Shown piece after piece: positions 8,553-17,568 of a stretch of 44,466 nt of DNA. The notes under the pieces were generated by a model. The model ran no database searches. It worked only from the letters and a program-made list of their open reading frames with translations, and had not been told where the DNA came from. The DNA is from Deltaproteobacteria bacterium (GTDB taxonomy: Bacteria; Desulfobacterota; Desulfobulbia; Desulfobulbales; Desulfurivibrionaceae): assembly GCA_026388695.1 (NCBI GenBank), contig JAPLJH010000022.1:1-44466 (forward strand), written 5' to 3'. The stretch's first letter is position 1; each line of letters opens with the position of its first letter. Position numbers and translations under genes: made by a program.

Positions 8553-9628
8553 CCCTTGCCCGCCAACTGACCGCAGGCTGCGGAGATATCTGCACCCCGG
8601 CTCTGGCGGATAAAGGTGTTGAAGCCCGCCTCCCGCAGCACCTTCTGAAAGGCCAGGGTCTGCGCCTCATCGGGGCAGGCGTACTCGGTCTCCCCGGAAC
8701 CGTTGTAGGGCAACAGGTTGATCCGGCTGGGGATGCCTTGCAGCTTCTCCGCCAGCAGGTGCGCATCGGCCAGGGAATCGTTGATCCCCTTGAGCATGAT
8801 GTACTCAAACAAAATCACCTTCTTTTTCCCCAGGGGATACCTGCGGCAGGCGGCAAGCAGCGATTCCAGGCCGTAGGTTTTGTTCACCGGCATCAGGCGG
8901 CTGCGGACCGCATCATCGGCGGCGTGCAGCGACACGGCCAGATTGACCCGGATGTCCCGGCCCAGGTCGTCCATGCGCGGCACAAGACCGCAGGTAGAAA
9001 CGGTGATCCGCCGTTCGGAAAAACCCAGGCCATGGTCATCCATGAGAATTGTCAACGCGGCCAGAAGGTTGTCGTAATTGGCCAGGGGCTCGCCCATGCC
9101 CATGAAGACCAGATTGTTAAGTAATTCCCTCGGCGTGGCCCGTTTAATCCCGTTGGCGACCATATGATTCATCACCGCCAGCACCTGACCCACGATTTCG
9201 GCAGGCCGCAGGTTGCGGGTAAAGCCCTGGCCCCCGGTGAGGCAGAAGCCACAGCCCATGGCGCAGCCCGCCTGGGAGGAGATGCACAGGGTGTGGCGGC
9301 CGTCCTCGGGGATGAGCACGCTCTCGATCATTGCATCGTCCGCCAGCCGGAAGGCAAACTTCTCGGTGCCATCCGCCGATTTTTCCACCGCGGCAGGGGT
9401 AAGGCTGCTCATGGTGGCGTGGCTGGCCAGCAGTGCCGTTACCTCCCGGCTGATCCCCATCTGGGAAAAATCGAAGACCCCAGGCCGGTGCAGCCGGGCA
9501 AAGATCTGCTTGGCCCGGCTGACAGGCAGGCCTAGGTCTACAATATAGTCGCTGAGTTGGCTTGGAGTGAGATCGCGCAGGTCGGCCTGCCCACTCCCCG
9601 CCACTGGTTGTTTTGGCTGCATATCCAT
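8549..9628 (-). CDS. rlmN: Dual-specificity 23S rRNA/tRNA methyltransferase RlmN
   Basis: RlmN is a radical SAM enzyme that methylates C2 of A2503 in 23S rRNA and A37 in some tRNAs. The cluster motif is in the GCAMGCGFC segment. The methyl-carrying cysteine of the family lies near the C-terminus in the AACGQLA motif, and the conserved FMGMGEPLANYDN and SLHAADD segments are present. I chose ATG at 9628 (359 residues). The frame stays open for 84 more codons upstream, but that stretch runs across the divergent promoter and the TetR gene and is not family-like. A GGGAGGGG site lies about 20 bp upstream of the ATG, and GTG at 9634 is an alternative start. Confidence 0.95.
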   Translation of the reverse strand: MDMQPKQPVAGSGQADLRDLTPSQLSDYIVDLGLPVSRAKQIFARLHRPGVFDFSQMGISREVTALLASHATMSSLTPAAVEKSADGTEKFAFRLADDAMIESVLIPEDGRHTLCISSQAGCAMGCGFCLTGGQGFTRNLRPAEIVGQVLAVMNHMVANGIKRATPRELLNNLVFMGMGEPLANYDNLLAALTILMDDHGLGFSERRITVSTCGLVPRMDDLGRDIRVNLAVSLHAADDAVRSRLMPVNKTYGLESLLAACRRYPLGKKKVILFEYIMLKGINDSLADAHLLAEKLQGIPSRINLLPYNGSGETEYACPDEAQTLAFQKVLREAGFNTFIRQSRGADISAACGQLAGKG

Positions 9629-9698
9629 GCCCACTCTGTAACATATTCCCCTCCCGGTTTCAAAGTATAGCAACAGAAAACCCCCACCCAAAAACCCC

Positions 9699-9743
9699 TT
9701 GACGCAATCAAACAAATAAGTCAAATATGCATTTAACTTATTT
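9699..9743 (+). promoter_or_regulatory. Promoter with overlapping palindromic operator for the efflux operon
   Basis: A TTGACG -35 box lies at 9699-9704 and a weak -10 candidate near 9722-9728. They overlap a near-palindrome at 9714-9743 whose outer arms, AAATAAGT and ACTTATTT, are perfect, and whose inner AAAT/ATTT arms also match. The position fits autorepression by the TetR protein encoded just downstream. Because transcription would begin around 9735, the ATG at 9727 cannot be the start of that gene. Confidence 0.7.
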
Positions 9744-9759
9744 AAAAAGGAACCACCCT

Positions 9760-10437
9760 TTGAGAAAACAACGAAGCGATGGCCAGGAAACACGGCAAAA
9801 CCTATTGGCGGCCGCGAGTGAAATCTTTGCCCGCAAAGGCTTTCGGGAGGCAACCATCGCCGAGATTTGCAAGCAGGCAAAGGCCAATACCGCCGCGATC
9901 AACTACCATTTCGGCAGCAAGGAAGCCCTGTATGTGGAAAGCTGGCGCTACGCCTTCAACCAATCAATAAAAACCTACCCTTTTGATGGCGGAATTTCGC
10001 CCAAGGCATCGGCAGAAAAACAATTGCGCGGACGAATTCTTGCGATCATGCGGAGGATCATCGACCCGCAAAGCCATGAATTCGATTTTTTTTACAAGGA
10101 GATGGCAGCCCCTACCGGCCTGCTGACCAAGGCCATCCAAGAATCGGTAGAGCCGATTTTTAATGGCCTTGGCCTCCTGGTCGGGGAGTTGCTGGGCGTA
10201 GAACCACACGAGCAAGAAGTGCAACTCTGCGTCATGAGCATCCGAGCCCAGTGTTTTGGCCCCCTGATGCACGCCCGCCGCCTAAAAACCGCCCAGGGAC
10301 TCCCCCCCACCGGCCTGGAGCCCCTGCTCGAAGATGTGGAACACCTGGCGGACCATGTCACCCGCTTCAGCCTTGCCGGTATCCGGGCACTGCGCCCCCT
10401 CCACCCGCAACAATCCAACAACGAGGTTGGCTCATGA
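9760..10437 (+). CDS. TetR/AcrR regulator of the CecR (DUF1956) type
   Basis: This regulator of about 225 residues has a typical TetR N-terminal helix-turn-helix: an FARKGF...ATIAEICKQA segment, then NTAAINYHFGSKEALY. The C-terminal ligand domain, with HEFDFFYKEMAAPTG and a later SIRAQCFGPLMHAR helix, resembles CecR/YbiH, which in E. coli controls an ABC efflux operon. I place the start at TTG 9760 because an AAAAAGGAA site sits 7 bp before it. The upstream ATG at 9727 lies inside the operator and before the likely transcription start. The gene overlaps the MacA-like gene by ATGA (10434-10437), so it is the first gene of the efflux operon and probably represses it. Confidence 0.88.
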   Translation: MRKQRSDGQETRQNLLAAASEIFARKGFREATIAEICKQAKANTAAINYHFGSKEALYVESWRYAFNQSIKTYPFDGGISPKASAEKQLRGRILAIMRRIIDPQSHEFDFFYKEMAAPTGLLTKAIQESVEPIFNGLGLLVGELLGVEPHEQEVQLCVMSIRAQCFGPLMHARRLKTAQGLPPTGLEPLLEDVEHLADHVTRFSLAGIRALRPLHPQQSNNEVGS

Positions 10438-11732
10438 AACAACATCCGGGCAAGAAATCCCTTGTCATCTTGATCGCCGTGCTCCTTCTCGGCAGCCTGG
10501 CCGCCTGGCAGCTTACCCGCAGCAAAAGCAAGGGCAACGCCTACCGCACCGCCGAGCTCAAGCGCAGTGATCTGGTGGTTACCATCAGCGCCACCGGCAC
10601 GGTGGAGCCGGAAGAGGTCATCGATGTCGGCGCCCAGGTGGCCGGACGCATCGTCTCCTTTGGTACAGACGCCAAGGGCAAGCCCGTGGATTATGGCTCC
10701 GCAGTTGAAGCCGGCACAGTACTGGCCCGGATCGACGACTCGCTCTACGCTGCGGATGTGGCCCAGGCCGAGGCCCAGCTTCTCTCCAACAAGGCCGGAT
10801 TGCAAAAGGCCAAGGCAGACCTTGCCCGGACGGAACAGGACTGGAAACGGGCCAAGCAACTCGGCCCCTCCGATGCCCTATCGCAATCGAGCTTTGACAC
10901 CTACGAATCGACATACAAAACCGCAGTAGCCCAGGTGGCGGTGAGCGAGGCCGCAATCCGCCAGGCCGAGGCAGCACTCAAACGTGCGCAACGCAACCTC
11001 GGTTACTGCACCATCACCTCGCCGGTCAAGGGCATCATCATCGACCGCAGAGTCAACACCGGCCAGACCGTGGTGGCAAGCCTCAACGCCCCCAGCCTCT
11101 TTCTGCTGGCCAAGGATCTCACCCGCATCCAGGTCTGGGTGGCGGTAAACGAGGCGGACATCGGCCGCATCCACCCCGGCCTGCCGGTGACCTTTACCGT
11201 GGATGCCTTCCCCGGCGAGACCTTTAAGGGCCAGGTGGGCAAGATTCGGCTCAACGCCTCCATGACCCAAAACGTGGTGACCTACACCGTGGAGATCGCC
11301 ACCGACAACAGCGATGGCCGCCTCCTGCCGTATCTCACCGCCAATGTCCAGTTTCAGTTGCAACAGCTCGCCAATGTTTTGCAGACGCCCAACGCGGCCC
11401 TGCGCTGGAACCCGCCTGCCAAGGAGGGCGAGGCTGAGGGCGGCAAGAAAAAAGAGGGGATGAAAGAGGACAAAAAAACCGCCCCGGGCAAGACCAAGAG
11501 CGGCGGCATCCTCTGGGTGCTTGACGAAGACAAAAAACCCCGCAAAGTCGAGGTACAAACCGGGGCCAGCGACGGGATCAACACCGTGGTGGAGAGTGCT
11601 GGCTTAAGCGAAGGCATGCAGGTAATCACTGGAATGCGGATGTCCGAAGCCGACAAGGGCAAAAGCAATGGCGGCAACCCCTTCACCCCGAATCTCACTG
11701 CCGGGGGCAAGAAGCCCAAGGGAGACAAGTAG
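10434..11732 (+). CDS. MacA/HlyD-family periplasmic adaptor of an ABC efflux pump
   Basis: This 432-residue membrane-fusion protein has an N-terminal signal anchor (about residues 8-25) and a lipoyl/barrel-sandwich part (SATGTVEPEEVIDVGAQV...GRI). A long alpha-hairpin follows, rich in Ala/Gln/Lys (about 105-185), then the second lipoyl half (YCTITSPVKGIIIDRRVNTGQTV) and beta-barrel segments. An unusual Lys/Glu/Gly-rich insertion lies near residues 325-350, before the last membrane-proximal domain. The translation start overlaps the stop of the TetR gene. In the pump it would bridge the ABC transporter and the outer-membrane lipoprotein encoded downstream. The family is secure and the exported substrate is unknown (macrolides, peptides and lipids are all known for relatives). 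Confidence 0.93.
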   Translation: MKQHPGKKSLVILIAVLLLGSLAAWQLTRSKSKGNAYRTAELKRSDLVVTISATGTVEPEEVIDVGAQVAGRIVSFGTDAKGKPVDYGSAVEAGTVLARIDDSLYAADVAQAEAQLLSNKAGLQKAKADLARTEQDWKRAKQLGPSDALSQSSFDTYESTYKTAVAQVAVSEAAIRQAEAALKRAQRNLGYCTITSPVKGIIIDRRVNTGQTVVASLNAPSLFLLAKDLTRIQVWVAVNEADIGRIHPGLPVTFTVDAFPGETFKGQVGKIRLNASMTQNVVTYTVEIATDNSDGRLLPYLTANVQFQLQQLANVLQTPNAALRWNPPAKEGEAEGGKKKEGMKEDKKTAPGKTKSGGILWVLDEDKKPRKVEVQTGASDGINTVVESAGLSEGMQVITGMRMSEADKGKSNGGNPFTPNLTAGGKKPKGDK

Positions 11733-11738
11733 AGCCCC

Positions 11739-12452
11739 ATGGATCTCATCACCCTGCGCGGCATTGAAAAAACCTACCAGATGGGCGACATCGCAGTGCC
11801 TGTGCTGAAGGGCATCTCCCTAGCCATCCGGCAGGGGGAGCTGGTCGCGCTCACCGGCTCGTCCGGCTCCGGCAAATCAACGCTGATGAACATCCTGGGC
11901 TGCCTGGACCGCCCGACCGCTGGCGAATACTGGCTGGACGGCCAGGAAATCTCCCAGCTCACCACCGACGAGCGGGCCTTGCTCCGCAATCGCAAGCTGG
12001 GCTTTGTGTTTCAAAGCTTCAACCTGCTAGCCAGAACCAGCGCCATCGAAAACGTGGCCATGCCCCTTACCTACGCCGCCGAGGACTTAAACGACCGCGA
12101 GGCCAGGGAACGGGCTGCGGAGATGCTTGTCCGGGTGGGCCTGGCCGACCGGCTGGACCACCATCCCGCCCAGCTTTCCGGCGGCCAGCAGCAGCGGGTG
12201 GCCATCGCCAGGGCGCTGATCAACCATCCGCCGGTGCTTTTTGCCGACGAGCCCACCGGCAACCTGGATTCGAAAACCAGCGAAGAGGTGTTGCAGATGT
12301 TCGAACGGCTCAACACCGAAGACGGCATCACCATCATCATGGTGACCCACGATCCCAAGGTGGCCGGGCACGCCAAACGGGTGATCCGCATGGGCGATGG
12401 AGTGATCCTTGAGGATGCGGCCCCGATCTCCGCCACGGGAGGCAAGGCATGA
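11739..12452 (+). CDS. MacB/LolD-type ABC transporter ATP-binding protein
   Basis: This 237-residue ATPase carries a full set of motifs: Walker A (GSSGSGKST), Q-loop, signature LSGGQQQRVAIARAL, Walker B (VLFADEPTGNLD), and the H-loop histidine in MVTHDPKV. It is the MacB/LolD/FtsE type that drives mechanotransmission transporters. Unlike E. coli MacB, the ATPase and permease are separate genes here. It lies 6 bp after the adaptor gene and overlaps the permease gene by ATGA (12449-12452), which indicates tight translational coupling. Confidence 0.96.
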   Translation: MDLITLRGIEKTYQMGDIAVPVLKGISLAIRQGELVALTGSSGSGKSTLMNILGCLDRPTAGEYWLDGQEISQLTTDERALLRNRKLGFVFQSFNLLARTSAIENVAMPLTYAAEDLNDREARERAAEMLVRVGLADRLDHHPAQLSGGQQQRVAIARALINHPPVLFADEPTGNLDSKTSEEVLQMFERLNTEDGITIIMVTHDPKVAGHAKRVIRMGDGVILEDAAPISATGGKA

Positions 12453-13819
12453 GGGTCTACACCACCGCCCGCACCGCTTTCCGGGCCCTGCGCCGCAATC
12501 CCATGCGGGCCATGCTCACCACCTTAGGCATCGTCATCGGCGTGGGCGCGGTCATCGCCATGATGGAGATCGGCGCAGGCTCCTCCACGGCCCTTAAAAA
12601 AACCATCGCCAGCATGGGGGCCAACGTTCTGGTGATCCGGCCCGGCACCGCCTCCAGCGGAGGGGTCTCCTTCGGGGCGGGCAGCACCACCACCCTGACC
12701 CCGGAAGACAGCCAGGCCATCCTGCGGGAGTGCCCTTCCATCAGCAACGCCACGCCCATGGTCCGCGCCAGGGTTCAGGTGGTGTACGGCAATCGCAACT
12801 GGGTGCCCAACGCCATCTACGGCGCCACCCCGGCCTATCTCGATGTGCAGGACTGGACCATCCTGGCCCAGGGCGAGCCCTTCAGCGACCGCGATGTCTT
12901 GAACGGCAACCGGGTCTGCCTGGTAGGGCAAACCATAGTGAGAGAGCTGTTTGAAGGCGAATCCCCGGTGAGCAAGGAGATTCGGCTCAAGAACATCGCC
13001 TTTAAGGTGATCGGGGTGCTCACCCCCAAGGGCGCCAACATGATGGGCTTTGATCAGGACGACGTGATCCTCGCGCCCTGGACCACCATCAAATACCGGG
13101 TTACCGGCGCGAGTTCCTCCACCTCCAACCAGAGTACCAGTTCCACAAGCAGCGACTCGGTGAACACCCTGAGCAATCTCTATCCTGCGACCCAAGGCGG
13201 CCTCTACCCGGAAAAGGCCAGCGTCCAGCAGGCCGACAACCCCATGCCCATCCGCTTCGAGAATATCGACCAGATCATGGCCGCAGCCATCAACTCCGGC
13301 GAGATCGCCAATGCCATCGAACAGGTGGGCGCGGTCCTCCGTGAACGCCACCATCTCCGCCCTGGCGAACCGGACGACTTCAACATCCGCGACATGGCCG
13401 AGCTGACCAAAACCCTCTCCACCACCACCACCCTGATGACCAACCTGCTGCTGGCCGTGGCCATGATCTCGCTGGTCGTGGGCGGAGTGGGGATCATGAA
13501 CATCATGCTCGTTTCCGTTACCGAGCGCACCAGGGAAATCGGCTTGCGCATGGCAGTGGGCGCACGGGGCAAAGACATCCTCCGCCAGTTTTTGGTGGAG
13601 GCGGTGGTGCTTTGCCTCACCGGCGGGGCCATGGGCATCGTCCTCGGCCATGGCGGTTCCCTGCTGGTGAAGCTCCTGCTCAAGTGGCCGGTGGAGACCT
13701 CGCTTACGGCCATCGCCGCAGCAGTGCTGGTTTCGGCCGGAGTGGGGATCATCTTCGGATTTTATCCAGCCTGGAAGGCTTCGCGGCTTGATCCCATCGA
13801 GGCATTACGCTATGAATAA
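12449..13819 (+). CDS. MacB/FtsX-family ABC transporter permease
   Basis: This 456-residue permease has the MacB layout: an N-terminal helix (about 18-40, RNPMRAMLTTLGIVIGVGAV), a large periplasmic domain (about 45-325), and three C-terminal transmembrane helices starting at the SLVVGGVGIMNIMLVSV motif. It ends with the typical PAWKASRLDPIEALRYE tail. The periplasmic part contains a Ser/Thr-rich loop around residues 215-235 that is longer than I would expect. Together with the ATPase and adaptor it should form a tripartite efflux or trafficking pump. Confidence 0.95.
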   Translation: MRVYTTARTAFRALRRNPMRAMLTTLGIVIGVGAVIAMMEIGAGSSTALKKTIASMGANVLVIRPGTASSGGVSFGAGSTTTLTPEDSQAILRECPSISNATPMVRARVQVVYGNRNWVPNAIYGATPAYLDVQDWTILAQGEPFSDRDVLNGNRVCLVGQTIVRELFEGESPVSKEIRLKNIAFKVIGVLTPKGANMMGFDQDDVILAPWTTIKYRVTGASSSTSNQSTSSTSSDSVNTLSNLYPATQGGLYPEKASVQQADNPMPIRFENIDQIMAAAINSGEIANAIEQVGAVLRERHHLRPGEPDDFNIRDMAELTKTLSTTTTLMTNLLLAVAMISLVVGGVGIMNIMLVSVTERTREIGLRMAVGARGKDILRQFLVEAVVLCLTGGAMGIVLGHGGSLLVKLLLKWPVETSLTAIAAAVLVSAGVGIIFGFYPAWKASRLDPIEALRYE

Positions 13820-13862
13820 AAAATTAGGCGGTCTCTCTGCCCATCTCATAAGGAGTAACCCC

Positions 13863-15320
13863 ATGCACCGCACAACCTACCGAACCAGCCTGGCCATCTG
13901 CCTCTGCCTGCCCCTGCTGACCAGTTGCGCGATAGGCCCCGACTTCCTTCGCCCGGAGTCCAAGGTCTCTTCCCAATGGCTGGGACAGACGCCGACAGCC
14001 CCCGAGGCCGCGCCAGCGGAACACAATCTGGCCCAGTGGTGGACGGTGTTCAACGATGCCCAGCTCACCTCCCTGATCGAGCGGGGGATGCAGGCCAATC
14101 TGGACCTGCGCATGGCTGGAAGCCGCATCCGCCAGGCCCGCGCCTCCATGGGCATCGCCGGAGCAGACCTTGGCCCGACGGTGAACACCAACGCCGCCCT
14201 TACCCGCAGCCGGACCCCGGCCTCCGCAAGCCGGAGCGAGGTGATGACCGGCAACCTCTACCAGATGGGCTTTGATGCCGGCTGGGAGATCGATCTTTTC
14301 GGCGGCTTGCGGCGCGGGGTCGAGGCGGCAGGCGCTGATTACGAGGCAGCAGTGGAAAGCCGCAGCGACTTGCTGGTGAGCTTGAGCGCCGAGGTGGCCA
14401 GCAACTATCTCAACCTCCGCTCCCTGCAACAGCGGCTCGCCATTGCCCAAGAGAATCTCAAGGCCCAGGCACACACCTCCGACCTCACCCGCCAGCGCTT
14501 CAACGCAGGCTTTGCCAGCAAACTCGATGTGGTACGGGCGGAGGCTCTAGCCGCCACCACAGCCGGACAGATTCCGCTGCTTGAGGCGCAGGTGCGGCAA
14601 ACGATCTACAGCCTCAGCCTGCTGCTGGGCGGCGAACCCTCAGCCCTGCTGACAGAACTCACCCCGGACGGCCCCCTGCCCGTTGCCCAGGCCACAGTGC
14701 CCGTGGGCCTGCCTTCGGATCTGCTCCTGCGCAGGCCGGACATCCGCAAGGCCGTTGCCAAGCTCCATGCCGCCACCGCCCGCATCGGCGTCGCCAAGGC
14801 CGATCTCTTTCCAAAATTCACCCTCTCAGGCGCCCTGGGCTACCAGAACATCAACTCCAATGCGCTCTTCAACCCGGCCAGCAGTTTCTGGTCCCTCGGC
14901 CCGGCCCTGAACTGGCCGCTCTTCGACATGGGCCGCACCCGCGCCAATCTGGAACTGAAAAAAGCCGTTCAGGAAGAGGAGCTTTTGGCCTATGAGCAGA
15001 CCGTACTCAATGCCCTGCGCGAGGCAGAAAGCGCCCTCATCGCCTCGACCAAGGAAGAAGAGCACCGCAAGTCCATGGCCCAGGCCGTGGCAGCCAACCG
15101 CACTGCGGTGGAACTGGCCACCCTCCTCTACACTGCGGGCCAAAACGATTTCCTCGCCGTGCTGGACGCCCAACGCTCCCTCTATGCCGCCGAGGATAGC
15201 CTGGCCCAGTCTAGTCGCACGGTTTCCACCAATCTGGTCGCCCTGTACAAGGCCCTAGGCGGCGGCTGGCAGACGGAAGAGGGTAAGGGCAACGAAAGTT
15301 CTGCTGCACCAAAAGAGTAA
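13863..15320 (+). CDS. NodT-family outer-membrane efflux lipoprotein (TolC-like)
   Basis: This protein of about 485 residues begins with a lipoprotein signal whose lipobox is LTSC. It continues with the CAIGPDFLRPE start characteristic of RND/ABC outer-membrane factors of the NodT type. The body contains the two repeated halves with long Ala/Leu/Gln-rich helices and the RPDIRKA segment expected of the second repeat. I placed the start at ATG 13863, preceded by AAGGAG, rather than at upstream codons inside the permease gene. It closes the efflux operon and supplies the outer-membrane channel. No clear hairpin terminator was seen after its stop. Confidence 0.95.
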   Translation: MHRTTYRTSLAICLCLPLLTSCAIGPDFLRPESKVSSQWLGQTPTAPEAAPAEHNLAQWWTVFNDAQLTSLIERGMQANLDLRMAGSRIRQARASMGIAGADLGPTVNTNAALTRSRTPASASRSEVMTGNLYQMGFDAGWEIDLFGGLRRGVEAAGADYEAAVESRSDLLVSLSAEVASNYLNLRSLQQRLAIAQENLKAQAHTSDLTRQRFNAGFASKLDVVRAEALAATTAGQIPLLEAQVRQTIYSLSLLLGGEPSALLTELTPDGPLPVAQATVPVGLPSDLLLRRPDIRKAVAKLHAATARIGVAKADLFPKFTLSGALGYQNINSNALFNPASSFWSLGPALNWPLFDMGRTRANLELKKAVQEEELLAYEQTVLNALREAESALIASTKEEEHRKSMAQAVAANRTAVELATLLYTAGQNDFLAVLDAQRSLYAAEDSLAQSSRTVSTNLVALYKALGGGWQTEEGKGNESSAAPKE

Positions 15321-15357
15321 CTTCTCAAGTCAGGGGTGTGTTGCGGATGACAGGGCA

Positions 15358-16317
15358 ATGATGCACAGAAAAAACTCGGTCCTCATCCAGCCCCAACAGG
15401 CAGGCCAGCAGCTCCTCGATTTCGTCAGCCAGCGCTTCACCTATCGGAGCCAAGAGGAATGGCAGGCAGAATTGGCGGCCAACCGTTTTCTGCTCAACGA
15501 TACCGAGGCGCGGGGTGATGCCATCCTGGCTCCCGGAGACCGCCTCGTCTACCTGATGCCCGCCCTGATCGAACCCCCTGTTGCTTCCGACTACACTGTG
15601 CTGCACGAGGATAATGACCTGCTGGTGATCGACAAACCAGCCCCCCTGCCCTGCCATCCCGGCGGCCGCTTCTTCGCCCATACCCTCTGGGCTCTGCTCA
15701 AGGAACAGCACGGCCTTGCCGAGCCGAGGCTCATCAACCGGCTGGACCGGGAAACCTCCGGCATCATGTTGGTGGCCAAGAATAAGGCCACTGCCCGCCT
15801 GTGCCAGGAGCAGTTTGCCCAACGGCGAGTGGAGAAGGTCTATCTGGTTCTGGTGGAAGGGGATTTTCCGGACACGGTCGTGCCGGTTGAAGCCACGGGC
15901 TGGCTAGGATCGGACCCGAACAGCGCGATCCGCAAAAAGATGCGGTTCTATCCGACGCAAATGGATGCACCACCCGGAGCGGTGGCATCCAGCACCACAT
16001 TCCGGCGCATCTCCACCGCAAGCACCGCCTGCCTGTCCCTGCTGGAAGCAAGACCGCACACCGGGCGCTGCCATCAGATTCGGGCCAGCCTCTTACACCT
16101 GGGCTTTCCGGTGGTGGGCGACAAACTCTACGGCGTGGACGAGCAGCTTTTCCTCCGTTTTCAGGAAGACCGGTTAAACGCCGCCGACCACGCCCTGCTC
16201 CGTCTTCCCCGCCAGGCCTTGCATGCAGCGAGTCTGCGCCTCAACCATCCGGTAAGCGGAATGGAAATGGAGTTTTCCGCCCCCTTGCCGTCTGCACTTC
16301 AAGGATTGCTGGACTAG
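15358..16317 (+). CDS. RluA-family pseudouridine synthase
   Basis: This 319-residue RNA pseudouridine synthase has an S4-like N-terminal part (about 14-68) and a catalytic domain. The catalytic aspartate is D130 in the RLDRETSG motif. The family segments LLVIDKP, HTGRCHQIR and GDKLYG are all present, in order. The exact RNA target (RluA, RluC, RluD or TruC class) cannot be decided by reading. It starts at ATG 15358, 37 bp after the efflux operon. It could be read through from it but is functionally unrelated. Confidence 0.93.
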   Translation: MMHRKNSVLIQPQQAGQQLLDFVSQRFTYRSQEEWQAELAANRFLLNDTEARGDAILAPGDRLVYLMPALIEPPVASDYTVLHEDNDLLVIDKPAPLPCHPGGRFFAHTLWALLKEQHGLAEPRLINRLDRETSGIMLVAKNKATARLCQEQFAQRRVEKVYLVLVEGDFPDTVVPVEATGWLGSDPNSAIRKKMRFYPTQMDAPPGAVASSTTFRRISTASTACLSLLEARPHTGRCHQIRASLLHLGFPVVGDKLYGVDEQLFLRFQEDRLNAADHALLRLPRQALHAASLRLNHPVSGMEMEFSAPLPSALQGLLD

Positions 16318-16389
16318 ATATCGATTTACTTTTCCCTTGGTTTTCCATATCCTATCAAGCAATATCGCTCTATTTGAAAACCACCGCAA

Positions 16390-16417
16390 GAAAACCGGGG
16401 AAAGTCCCCTCGTTTTC
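16390..16417. terminator. Hairpin downstream of the RluA-family gene
   Basis: GAAAAC at 16390-16395 pairs with GTTTTC at 16412-16417, and GGGGA pairs with TCCCC inside, around an AAG loop. It lies 70 bp after the stop codon of the pseudouridine synthase. The trailing T run is short and interrupted, so it is a plausible but weak terminator. Confidence 0.5.
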
Positions 16418-16457
16418 TCAAGCTTAAGCGTTAGAAGTTCAACGGGCATGAACCGCT

Positions 16458-17477
16458 ATGGATAAAGAAAAATTGAAGAGCTATTTCTACTCGAACATAG
16501 CGACGATATTTTGGTCGTCATTCTTATTGCTTGGCGGCGGCATCTTCGTTGCGTACTACGCTCATATAGAATACATGCCGGATTTCGACCTAAAATCGTC
16601 AATCGCTATCCTTGCCGCCGCGGCAGTTACTGCAACCATCATCACCACTGTCCTTCTGGGTGTAATGGTTTTACCTGGCGCGTTCTGGGGAAATACTTGG
16701 GGGGCGGAGTCTAGTCTGAAAAATTACTGGACCGACGAAAAAGGGAACAAAACCTTTCTTGGCCTCTGCCTTTGGTTCGCACTTCCTCTCGTTTCCATCT
16801 ACGGAGCCTCTATCGCAAGCTTCTTCATCGGCTGGTACGCTTTGTTCATCGTGATGGGGATCTTCGGGGGCTTTTTATTGTTTGTAATATTCAAACGCAA
16901 ATTCACCCCAAAGCATTCAGTAAAAGAAGTATTGACTCTACTCGGAACTATTCTTATAGCGTCAGCATTTATTTTCGTTCCACTTTTGCTGGTGTTGAAT
17001 CTGTCTCTTCATGAGGATGCATCTCTTCGAATGCCAGCCTGGGTAGCTGGCATTTTGTCTGGATGCTTCATTATCTTCGTGAACGTCCTTGCCGCAACAA
17101 CTCCAACGCATGTCAAACCATTCTACTGGCACCTTGGCTTGAGCATTATCACGCTCTTCGTCGTTCTCAGTACCTTCGAAAAGTTTCATCGTGTACCTGT
17201 CAGAGTCATGGAGCTATACAAGTTCGGAAACATTCAAACAACAGAACTAGTTATGAAAAAGGAGGCTTGTAAGTCCTTCGCTGCTTTAGGAATCGAAATA
17301 GCCGAACAAAATACAGACATCTGCGTCGCAAAAAATATTTTAATACTTTCCCGTTTAGGTAAAGAGGCCTACCTCCAACACAGCTCTGAAGGCCACAACA
17401 TAAAATTCACAATCGCTTCGGAAGAAATAGTCTCTTGGGCTATCAGAGAAACGAAGGCAGGCGGTGAAAAAAAGTAA
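16458..17477 (+). CDS. Unrecognised polytopic membrane protein
   Basis: I do not recognise this 339-residue protein. It shows about seven hydrophobic segments (roughly residues 16-36, 48-75, 100-120, 122-145, 160-182, 192-212 and 222-240). A soluble C-terminal domain of about 95 residues follows, with two cysteines in KKEACKSF and NTDICVAK. The codons are visibly richer in A and T than in neighbouring genes, which hints at later acquisition. It is separated from the pseudouridine synthase by 140 bp with a hairpin and from the SPFH gene by 91 bp, so it looks like a single-gene unit. An ATG 10 bp upstream (16448) is out of frame. Confidence 0.72.
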   Translation: MDKEKLKSYFYSNIATIFWSSFLLLGGGIFVAYYAHIEYMPDFDLKSSIAILAAAAVTATIITTVLLGVMVLPGAFWGNTWGAESSLKNYWTDEKGNKTFLGLCLWFALPLVSIYGASIASFFIGWYALFIVMGIFGGFLLFVIFKRKFTPKHSVKEVLTLLGTILIASAFIFVPLLLVLNLSLHEDASLRMPAWVAGILSGCFIIFVNVLAATTPTHVKPFYWHLGLSIITLFVVLSTFEKFHRVPVRVMELYKFGNIQTTELVMKKEACKSFAALGIEIAEQNTDICVAKNILILSRLGKEAYLQHSSEGHNIKFTIASEEIVSWAIRETKAGGEKK

Positions 17478-17568
17478 AATATCGGGATTCAGCCACATTT
17501 TGTCTGTCTTTGGTCGTTCGATTGAAACATTTACGAAAACCAATCATCACCTTCCAGGAGAATGAACC

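Noticed and set aside
9629-9880. Upstream extension of the rlmN frame
   Set aside because: It crosses the divergent promoter and the TetR coding sequence and does not look like RlmN; the shorter start gives the usual length.
12524-13651. Long minus-strand open frame opposite the MacB-like permease
   Set aside because: Low-complexity His/Gly/Asp-rich translation typical of an antisense shadow; the plus-strand gene has clear family features.
16417-16440. AAGCGTTAGAAG stretch before the orphan membrane gene, resembling the end of an integron attC site
   Set aside because: The last base does not fit the GTTRRRY core, no matching RYYYAAC partner lies 60-140 bp upstream, and no attC-like sequence follows the gene.
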